The notes beneath the pieces were generated by a model, which saw only the letters and a list, made by a program, of their open reading frames with translations, did no database searches and was not told the DNA's origin. The translations under genes and the position numbers were made by a program. Source: Lewinellaceae bacterium (GTDB lineage: Bacteria; Bacteroidota; Bacteroidia; Chitinophagales; Saprospiraceae). Taken from it: 32,566 bases of DNA. Of this stretch, positions 15,001 through 18,021 are shown piece by piece. The DNA lies in the NCBI GenBank assembly GCA_020636045.1, contig JACJYP010000031.1, positions 1 through 32,566 of the forward strand, in the 5' to 3' direction. Each line of letters begins with the position of its first letter. Within the stretch, counting starts at the first letter, position 1.

Positions 15001-16709
15001 TTAACGTTCGTCACCGGGCAGTTGGTAGAAACAGAAGCAGACATAGCTGATTGTCCGGCGCCAATAATGCCTGCTGTAGCCGTTGCCTGTACAGCATCCA
15101 GAAATATGACATAGGATGCAGCATTGTCGGGGGTCAAATAGGCGCCGCCGTCAGGAAACCCGTTACCCGATGCAACCCCTGCCAAATTACCAGGGAAAGC
15201 CCCTGTGAGCGGATTGGCAGAGCCGAAAAATATATGTGTTGTACTGGTTCCCAGATTGTCGCTTTCAAAGGTATTGCACGCTACCGAGGTCGCCTGGCCA
15301 CGTGCGCGAAGGCTGTTGGCAAAACGCGTTGTCGTACCGTTGAACGTATTGTATTTGATCGAAGCGCCGATCACATCGATCGTCACCAGGGTGTTGCCTT
15401 GCTCGCAGGCATCCGCAGAATTGTAACCGCCTGCCGCGCCCGTCACCATGTTATTCGTGAACGTCACATTCATCGAGTTGGTTACGCCTGAGCCGCCGCC
15501 CATCGTCACCAACTGGCGAGGTACATTGTTCCCCGGATTGAACTGGGTGGAAAATCCGCAACCGCCAGGCTCGGCGCCTAAAAAGGTCTGGCCCGTGAAC
15601 ATGTTGTCGTTGATGACAATATTATCGATCGCGGCGTTGAAATTCGACAACAGGCCGTGGTCGCCCTGTGCCTGTATCTCGTTGCCTTCGATCGTGATAT
15701 CCGTGTGCGCTCCCAACAGGTAAACCGCTGCCGCCTCAATCGCGCCCGTGCCATCGAAACCTATGATGGTGAAGCCCTGGCCCGATTGGCCGATGGTCAC
15801 ACCGTTTGTGCCGCTGGCTATCGCAACCGTAGCGTTGTTGCCACCTGCGTACGTACCCTGGATCGTCGTCACGCCCTTGCCGCCAGTCGAACGGAGCGTC
15901 AGGTTATTTTTATTGATCAGGACATTCTCATTATACGTGCCGGGACAAACCTCGATCACATCGCCCGGCGAGGCCGCGTTGATCGCAGCCTGTATCGTTG
16001 CGTACCCCGTACCGGTGTTCACATTTTTTACATTAAGGGCCGCCAGCGAAAAATTATCGATCGCGATCCCGTTGTCGGCGCCGGTAACGTCCGTCGTAAC
16101 CCACTGTATTCCAAAAGCAACTCCGTCGGCGATACCGCCGGGTATCGTTACTGTGAGCGATTTACTGGTAACCGATACCGTACCGTTTGTACCGACAGCA
16201 ACGCCGTTTTGATCAAGCCCGCTAAGCGATACCGCCCCCAGGGCGCCGGTTCCCGTTACGGTGAAGCCGGATGTATTGGCATACCGCCACTGCTCAAAAT
16301 CATAGGAAATAACCAGTTGGTTGATGGTGCCCCCGGTATTATTCACAAATGAAACGGAAGACGTAATATTTCCGGTACTGCCTGACCGCAAACTGCCAAA
16401 AGAATATTCTCCGCCGCTGCCATAAGCCCAGGCGCCGCCGGCCGTGCCGGTTCCGGTGCCGGTGCCCTGATACTGAGCAGCGCTTACACTGCTCGACCAA
16501 CCTGCCGGCACAGTAGCGCTTGTTCCCAGATAAGCGTCGAAGTCCTGAGAATACAGCGTACCGCAGGCGGTTGTGATTGAAACCTGTGCTTCAGCCGTGA
16601 AAGCCGGAAAAAGCATGGCGAGGGTCATAACGAAACCAGACAGGAGTGTACGACCGACCCGATGGCTAAATTCAGTGTTGAATACGGCAGTGTAGAGATT
16701 ACAATTCAT
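1..16709 (-). CDS. Giant secreted multi-domain HYR/beta-helix surface protein (C-terminus beyond window)
   Basis: An open frame of 5,569 complete codons starts at ATG 16709-16707 and still runs at position 1. I read most of it codon by codon and found no in-frame stop. Residues 1-42 form a signal peptide with a basic n-region, a hydrophobic core and cleavage near AEA-Q. Residues ~230-1230 are parallel beta-helix repeats opening with ATIQAAINAASPGD. Residues ~1230-2360 are Ig/PKD-like domains with two cohesin-like modules. Residues ~2370 onward are mainly HYR domains with the recurring pattern DNCP...FPVGTTTV...DAAGNT..C. Near residues 4960-5250 lies a non-HYR stretch with a calcium-site-like DNDGDGVTDE motif. 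The family points to a cell-surface adhesin or matrix protein exported across the outer membrane. A T9SS sorting domain would be expected at the missing C-terminus. No catalytic domain was seen. The HYR part uses markedly more G/C-ending codons than the N-terminal third. Confidence 0.93.
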   Translation of the reverse strand, partial: MNCNLYTAVFNTEFSHRVGRTLLSGFVMTLAMLFPAFTAEAQVSITTACGTLYSQDFDAYLGTSATVPAGWSSSVSAAQYQGTGTGTGTAGGAWAYGSGGEYSFGSLRSGSTGNITSSVSFVNNTGGTINQLVISYDFEQWRYANTSGFTVTGTGALGAVSLSGLDQNGVAVGTNGTVSVTSKSLTVTIPGGIADGVAFGIQWVTTDVTGADNGIAIDNFSLAALNVKNVNTGTGYATIQAAINAASPGDVIEVCPGTYNENVLINKNNLTLRSTGGKGVTTIQGTYAGGNNATVAIASGTNGVTIGQSGQGFTIIGFDGTGAIEAAAVYLLGAHTDITIEGNEIQAQGDHGLLSNFNAAIDNIVINDNMFTGQTFLGAEPGGCGFSTQFNPGNNVPRQLVTMGGGSGVTNSMNVTFTNNMVTGAAGGYNSADACEQGNTLVTIDVIGASIKYNTFNGTTTRFANSLRARGQATSVACNTFESDNLGTSTTHIFFGSANPLTGAFPGNLAGVASGNGFPDGGAYLTPDNAASYVIFLDAVQATATAGIIGAGQSAMSASVSTNCPVTNVNTGETYPSLQAAINDPQTLDGHTIEIAPGDYTESGQIVVNKGLTINGTGADCGDVTIRPDANTGNSGDARGWWLVQPGKELNLSKLTLDGLGFLIYQAIRDKGFGTFDQICFKNIKYNESGPDYSGVAVAAFGVAAGSNVNISNSTFEEIGRIGVLYFGTGVDGSTFSDNVYTGKGAGNWLDYALDVSAGAIVSVTGNTVTNNKGVAASDGSTSAGVLATTFFGGGTTATITGNILTDNTTGIAVGFDGSDATTVMANNNDLSNNASFGVSNSNASNVVDATLNWWGDAAGPGAFGPGSGSQVAAGVTYCPWLDAAPPGGVAAAAPVKNIDTGEEFCSIQEAIDDSDTAPGHTIEVNPGTYYENVLINKNNLTLRSTGGKGVTTIQGTYAGGNNATVAIASGTNGVTIGQSGQGFTIIGFDGTGAIEAAAVYLLGAHTDITIEGNEIQAQGDHGLLSNFNAAIDNIVINDNMFTGQTFLGAEPGGCGFSTQFNPGNNVPRQLVTMGGGSGVTNSMNVTFTNNMVTGAAGGYNSADACEQGNTLVTIDVIGASIKYNTFNGTTTRFANSLRARGQATSVACNTFESDNLGTSTTHIFFGSANPLTGAAPNNLGGVLALNTFPDGGAYLTPDNAVSYIIYLDDTQATAAAGVIGAGQTAVTGPLTCPTLFPICYDAGLLSLPGNGESPTGGVYSGTGVAGTDFDPTVAGVGTTTLSYAFSDGASCSVSCDFDVVVSQPTLTLTASAPSTATCGDIIDVEIKVNSSFTAISSLQYSVEWDETKLMYVSSNGLEIGGIGGDPIIGDGDALTLGELIYVWFDPSGFDGEDLADNITILTLTMKVLESTGSATVSVTDNPQPREVVDANFCSNTVSSVNASISLNPISVTCPSPLSVCYNDSPFLLTDGTPAGGLHSGAGVAANNFTASSAGLGAHIITYSYTDGNGCSNSCTYTITVNANPAPSVSGTASVCAGSMTQLTGTPGVVLPATLQSESWMSSANGVATVDNTGKVTGVSSGMATITYTVTDNNGCSSNSSVVVTVNALPTASIAPDPAFTCVGDDLPLDGNPGGGSGTYTTHAWTGAGATSLDFTNIQTPTFNNATPGMYALTYTVTDDNGCMGSDDITVTVGGGKTLKLTAEGPAGPLTCGELFDVTVKVTDFTDIGSLDFSVNWDASEVSLQSDVPAVIEGDAPVTGTPMADQYTFTWFDTDFPGYGATLADGTTILTLSFKAVADMASGVNVDITGTPTALNASDNNFCLVTVTPMNMVDFDINKIAVTCPSNITVCVAEPAFTLPDGTPAGGSFSGAGVSGDQFDPAVATAGTHDITYSYTDGNGCSNSCIFQVIVNEQLTISPISDINVCPGAMISAIPLSAVPASNSTVFSWTGGAAVGLVDGNDTGANPEIPGFTASAAITSALVNVTAAFGACMDDVSFTITLEDNVDPQITDCPDNLDLEGCSTAAITGLTYSETDVPVNAADFAGVGGVATDNCGAAFLTYKYKDTKSGSCPIVVSRKWTVTDLAGRTAVCTQTINIDDTQKPVIATCPKTRNIEGCNTDAISGPSYSESTTNSSYGVFSNATNGGAASDVCGIVSVKYRDSKTGSCPTVVSRKWTVTDACNNSTDCIQTINVDDTANPDANCKDAAIVIGNDGTATLTPAHINDNSFDECGIKNMSVSQSLFDCHHIGENTVTLTVRDKCDNISTCEATVTVDQGNYLQMTQLPDMYICPGTNVEAIELSGLPLDKVINYQWSGGAPTGMANGNATGADPEIPAFVAADDEGSWVVSVTANIFNCVDYDEFTITINDANAPHFINCPTDMIVNNDPDKCGANVNWYQPIAMDGCVGITEIGVYQVTPPGKEPGSFFPVGEHTIKYIADDDNGNTTSCVFKIKVRDMQLPDIECPSGIQYLETNNGQCSHTLSGTYLNASVVENCGLDYVRNDYTNASTLNGAVFPAGSYPIVVTWKAEDWSGNTATCTFAVVVVDNDAPTVVSCPQDKTVSNDAGECGAHVWYAVPRFRDNCGGPYEVGTLQQGGDSGDFFNVGTTVVEWWYFDPSGNGPASCTFTVTVRDDEDPKITCPSNMVVEIDGSLQGGQGGAPSANPVLVGSGPCGVSLSYTSPVGTDNCAGVVTTLASGLGSGPNYYEYGGIYTESYNVVDNAGNTAWCTFTIRVKDPVNPTITCPANTTVTTDVGECDAAVSYSFPYFGDNCPGYTLTQDYGPASGAEFGLGTTAVGFTVEDAAGNETTCAFTVTVEDRERPFINHCPNPVVTQTSTNGTGDCTGAVPDMRGDLVSSDNCGVQGVTQSPAPGSDLGYTHGAMSVVTFVVTDAAGNTSSCQSKVTLKDNEQPWIDCDVTTDYYVSPPVCGHVVGADDDTDPAFGDNCQGSTRRHNYAAAPNEHTLEGAVLPVGNTVVKWTITDAGGNTRTCTVTYTVTDNVAPVFVNCPVDVTLNNDVDKCGSNVFWVAPVAHDDCGVVVTQVSGPAPGGFFAVGTTTVRYKATDPSGNTAICAWDVTVRDMQRPDISCPGGFQDFGTNGGNCSFTMGSTGLNATATDNCAVTSLKNNYNDTGTLQGAVFPLGNTVVMWTARDAAGNERTCKYIVSVSDDDDPTVQECPSDIVVDNDANICGAQVNYEVWFKDNCDGNHLTGELIEGQHTGTVFPVGTTTVVWRYVDAASNDFAECLFTVTVNDVQDPEIYCPTNIVVNVGGGLSGGSGGVPLADPRLEASGPCGVSLSYTAPVGMDNCPNAQTVLQAGFGGGVHYYEYGGLYVETYNVYDASGNVSSCSFTIEVKDPVDPVITCPANTTVSTDVGECDAAVSYAYPYFGDNCPNYTLTQLSGPLSGQEFGLGTTWVSFRVTDDAGNSVDCTFSVTVEDRERPFINHCPVPVWAGTSTNGTGDCSGAVPDMRGDLTASDNCGVQSVMQSPAPGAAFGYLHGATQTVTFVVTDAAGNTQSCQSHVTLDDDEAPTITCANVTTHFTVTEPLCGHKVVASDDTHPQYSDNCDGAKRTHNFAMAPQAHTLEGAVLPVGSTTVVWTVTDAAGNTATCSATYVVEDDVPPVFENCPSDVTLNNDPGKCGAAVFWLDPVAEDACGETVVQSGGLAPGSYFSINDSPHEIEYTAIDGSGNETTCIFTITIQDREAPDIECPLGLQVLGTNENCSHRVTGNYLDATVTDNCQGTITREHNYNIHYLDNTLYDAVFELGITKVNWLAEDGFGNTALCTVTVVVVDDVDPMVQECPEDIVVENDPGVCGAEVDYTVLFKDNCDGSDLIDDAVLIDGLPSGATFPVGVTTVIWRYVDEAGNDFAECLFKVTVNDTENPVITCPTDMTVNVDDLIVLGGDGGVPEAAPSVLSSGPCGVTLRYTPPVGEDNCPNPLTVNTSGLGSGPNYYEYGGIYTEAYTVTDASGNTASCSFTITVEDPVPPTITCPSNTTVNNDLGECDAVVTYSFPYYGDNCPNYTLTQLAGPNSGDEFPVGTTTVSFQVSDDAGNTLVCTFTVTVEDKEKPVIEVCPPARTVATSTNGTGDCSGAVPNLVPEVVATDNCAVSTIMQSPVAGDDFGAAHGDMIKVTITVTDIYGNTQTCQTKLTLVDDENPTIDCSEIPTALDNTPGYCHYFVPGFNLNPTYGDNCGPLVLTNDLTGNNTLGGTPLPVGSTTVVWTVTDAAGNTASCSVTYVVTDVEPPLARCQGPVIDVVLDGNGQAQLTVASVNNDSWDNCGPLARTEISRGGAFGQWVYYSCDDIVQNNGQLLVVLEVEDQHGNTDTCHTYVAVYDLESPVITCPNGVETVTDPGVCTAVVNGIGLQYVHDNCPVTITYEITGATVKSGTDDASGTVFNKGFSTVTYTVVDESGNSAVCSFDVEVYDEEAPVIDCTSIVNLTRSNDTDECSYTVVGVEFDPTFYSDNCPGATITNDYNNSPSLAGAEFPVGLTVVVWTVTDASGNTVTCSSKVTVNDTQLPTITCATADATQFVNDADQCSKTMLSTALDPAFADNCPGATITHDYVTAPNPWTLAGATFPVGTTVVVWTVMDKAGNTAMCSIAVVVTDEEAPEFVNCPVTMVMVGNDVDQCSGKVNWSIPVAEDNCDILSIVQTGGPASGTVVPVTDVPLTVTYTATDIHGNTALCSFQVLVVDTQNPEFDADITMPNDITVQCDAIPDNCVWHGNGGALICSPLTNADVHDNCTAPGDLVITFTEESTQCSDPNQCCFYNYTLTRTWKVTDAAGNMLVHTQVITVEDTTAPVAKCKNITVTLDKFGTVTITGAQVNDGSTDNCAGPDNLTYTVSPNTFGCNQLGDNTVTLTVTDPCGNAGTCTAVVTVVEGIGKCVPEYDLARSVKCECLNNATTLDNGQFREVIQIWALAGQTWTLTANQGLYSMNSAAPPAAPTNLPVGTQLLMGTADGIDNDGDGVTDESDEMVFYTLKGIHVEGVGYTVTVKNAAGQALTISNKCYYPTPVFTNLNDPFCLSTPPFVIEVGENYGAAGTVTGITVNGVATNIFDAGALGEGSFKVAATFDAGTATPFIKVNGQVVSGSDSAALADPGCQQMIMKFVNVVGTPATVVCNDLLHVSLDADCEEEILPDDVLEGTYYCYDDYKVEIDKVPPYGNGPWVPAIVTAADIGKTYAYRVVHLLGGNVCWGNLKIEDKLPPVVTCPADIQILCTDDEDNLLLTGEPTWEDCSAVNVTRQDDYVQYSCAENNLVFTRVLRTWVATDIWGNESTCLQVIDKLRGKTTQVVFPDDKEYFCNALPANLDPGVTGWPNIGGVSITTNGSGACGLSVSYTDEQAAVCPGSYKIIRTWKITDWCTGTTTPINVTHVQYIKVLDAPPTIDFSNFTYDPAHGWYVVSTNGQYNGQCITAGPLPLALIDGVCNEVVQVKITTPVGLVQNGGLIPAPGLGVGQHQIKYFVEDECGNITEKTITVNVVDDVPPSVSCDVHTQVALGASGIALVNATTFDDGTYDNCCLDKFEARRMNGTCDGVADDFGPTVEFCCTDINDTVTVVFRAYDC
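3985..5862 (-). repeat. HYR seven-domain block, copy 3
   Basis: This is the third block in the same order: NNDPGKCGAAVFW, GTNENCSHRVTG, ENDPGVCGAEVDY, NVDDLIVLGGDGG, NNDLGECDAVVTY, TSTNGTGDCSGAVPN and a diverged seventh domain with NTPGYCHYFVPG. After it the array continues with about seven further, non-periodic HYR domains down to ~2050. Confidence 0.82.
5863..7734 (-). repeat. HYR seven-domain block, copy 2
   Basis: The seven HYR types of copy 1 recur in the same order: NNDVDKCGSNVFW, GTNGGNCSFTMGS, DNDANICGAQVNY, NVGGGLSGGSGG, STDVGECDAAVSY, TSTNGTGDCSGAVPD and VTEPLCGHKVV. Landmarks fall 1,860-1,887 bp from those in copy 1, for example the EYGG codons at 8588 and 6728, and the opening CP at 9574 and 7687. 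Confidence 0.85.
7735..9606 (-). repeat. HYR seven-domain block, copy 1
   Basis: Seven consecutive and distinguishable HYR domains are encoded. Reading N to C their signatures are NNDPDKCGANVNW, LETNNGQCSHTLSG, VSNDAGECGAHVWY, VVEIDGSLQGGQGG, TTDVGECDAAVSY, TSTNGTGDCTGAVPD and YYVSPPVCGHVVG. The same order recurs in the next two blocks. Boundaries are approximate and were set on the CP tetrad that opens the first domain. Confidence 0.85.
11190..11635 (-). other. Cohesin-like module 2 within the giant protein
   Basis: Residues ~1692-1840 repeat the pattern of module 1: LKLTAEGPAGPLTCGELFDV, then DIGSLDFSVNWDASEVSLQS, then TTILTLSFKAVADMASG. It is separated from module 1 by Ig/PKD-like domains. 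The same three landmarks appear in the secreted protein encoded at 20919-24188, which also carries a dockerin-like segment. Confidence 0.55.
12380..12797 (-). other. Cohesin-like module 1 within the giant protein
   Basis: Residues ~1305-1444 begin LTLTASAPSTATCGDIIDVE and continue with ISSLQYSVEWDETKLMYVSS and then ILTMKVLEST. This order (an extracellular beta-strand with 'DIIDVEIKV', a strand ending in 'D..KL.YVS', a late hydrophobic 'ILTMKV' strand) is the pattern of cohesin/CBM-like beta-sandwiches. The call is from sequence pattern only. Another Ig-like fold is possible. Confidence 0.55.
13186..13916 (-). repeat. Beta-helix duplicated segment, copy 2
   Basis: This is the partner of 15199-15929 and covers residues ~932-1175 of the giant protein. 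The mismatches lie at 13206, 13731, 13740 and 13749, each divisible by three and so the wobble base of a minus-strand codon, and all are silent. A different beta-helix block separates the two copies (13917-15198, residues ~505-931). That block contains shorter NVNISNSTFEEIG-like and TATITGNILTDNTTG-like coils. Confidence 0.95.
15199..15929 (-). repeat. Beta-helix duplicated segment, copy 1 (N-terminal copy)
   Basis: This 731-bp segment of the giant gene (residues ~261-504) matches 13186-13916 at a fixed offset of 2,013 bp, which is 671 codons and therefore in frame. Aligning the two by eye gives four mismatches, all at third codon positions. The encoded strand-turn pattern (NVLINKNNLTLRSTGGKG, then repeated N-rich turns) is typical of right-handed parallel beta-helices of the pectate-lyase-like fold. 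Similarity continues at a lower level on the 3' side of the near-identical core, as in the shared tract around 15130-15160. Confidence 0.95.
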
Positions 16710-16796
16710 AATCAAAATTTTAGACTTGTCAATTAGGACAGTAAGCGGATGGCAATTGATATTTTAAATGCTTCTCAATGGTATTCCAGGGGGTAT

Positions 16797-16830
16797 AAAA
16801 CAAAAACGCACCCCGGCAACGAGGCCGGAG
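16797..16830 (-). terminator. Weak terminator-like hairpin in the giant-gene leader
   Basis: On the minus strand a 7-bp stem (CTCCGGC/GCCGGGG, one G-U pair) with a 6-nt loop is followed by TGCGTTTTTGTTTTA. It lies about 90 bp upstream of the giant gene's ATG. It could be a leftover terminator or an attenuator. The short stem makes this uncertain. Confidence 0.3.
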
Positions 16831-17546
16831 AGCGATCAATGTATCCTGAGCGTGTTTAAAGGTGTGTTCGCACAACAACACGTAACCATCCCCCGCAAGC
16901 CAAACACCCCGTTTTTTGAGACGGAGGGGCATTCATGAGGAAGAACGGGCTTCAGTTGAGTGCTCAATGGCAATGAAGCGGGTGCAGGGGCATGCACATA
17001 CCAAAACATGGAAGTTGCCATAAGGGAAACCGTATTAAACTTTTATGAGACCATGGATTAAAAGAAACAGGATATGCCCGAAACATATCTGATGAGCATA
17101 TCGGACACCCGGCATGTACAGCCATGTGTTCAATCAAACCGGAAAAGGGAAAAAAAGTGTGGTGAGGAAAAGGCGATATTACCGAAACGACACAGGTAAA
17201 CTGTACACGGCACGATATCGCTCGCTCACGAGATTACTACGGATTAGGTACTCGGATTAAAATCAATCGCAAACATAAAGCCAAAAAGGCGTTTTCGGGC
17301 CACCTTTTGTTTAATTTTTGAAATAAATACATTTAAAGTTATTGTAAAGCCATTGTGCTATAGCCTTCCATCGTTCTGTGGATATTTTCAGGGTTTTCAG
17401 CGTTCCAGGGCATAAACACATGATAACATTTCTTTCGAAGCATCCGGCATTGACGAAGCATGCAACTATGCATGTTTCATATTTTACAGTTTAGCAACAA
17501 GATACGGCTAATGATAATATCATTATGAAGGCGGGCAGGCAAAAAG

Positions 17547-17577
17547 AAACCGGCGGACAAATGGTGTCCGCCGGTTT
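17547..17577 (-). terminator. Intrinsic terminator, probably for the 18022-20724 regulator
   Basis: A perfect stem of 13 bp around ACCGGCGGACA with a 5-nt loop is followed on the minus strand by CTTTTTGCC. It lies about 450 bp beyond the regulator's stop codon, so the transcript would carry a long 3' tail or a small unseen RNA. The plus-strand side is also fairly T-rich. Confidence 0.7.
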
Positions 17578-18021
17578 GCTTTCATGTGGTCATGGCTGGC
17601 AGATGGGGAATCACAGGGTAGTTTCAATTTTTTTTAAGGTCATGATCTTTCATTAGGGCACATTGCGGTCACCTGTTTCCGCAAAGCCGGCAACAAGGGC
17701 GCGCCTACACGCGGTTGCCTTTTCATACCGTCATCAGACCTGGATACACGGTGCGATTGATACAAAGGGCGGCCTCTCCCGGTTTAAAGCGCATTAAAAT
17801 GAAAAACGGATCAGTCGATCTGAGGACTCCGCGACTGCGGAGTTTAAGGAGGGAAAAAGCGGGCAGGTTTCAAATGTCTTATGCTTGACCCTACAAAAGG
17901 GATTACAAAGGATTAAAAAGAATAATCTCATGGTTGCGTGGCAAAGGTTCATGTACAGGCCCGGCAGGTCCAAATTATCCGACCGCACAATTGTACGGCC
18001 CGACCTTAAAATCGTACGGGA

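Larger units (their letters stand above)
16710..18021. other. 1.3-kb non-coding region upstream of the giant gene
   Basis: No convincing gene was found. The short minus-strand frames here (16729-16932, 17794-17988) have no signal peptide, no recognisable domain and no clear ribosome-binding site. The region holds the 3' end signals of the regulator gene, a strong terminator at 17547-17577, a small perfect hairpin at 17826-17843 and a weaker terminator-like hairpin at 16797-16830 inside the leader of the giant gene. I found no clean TAnnTTTG promoter for the giant gene. Confidence 0.6.

Noticed and set aside
16729..16932. 67-codon minus-strand frame in the leader of the giant gene
   Set aside because: It has no ribosome-binding site, domain or signal peptide, and it overlaps a terminator-like hairpin. 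A leader peptide cannot be excluded, but nothing supports one.
17794..17988. 64-codon minus-strand frame downstream of the regulator
   Set aside because: It contains the small palindrome at 17826-17843, has no homologous pattern, and its Cys/Phe-rich composition looks like translated non-coding DNA.
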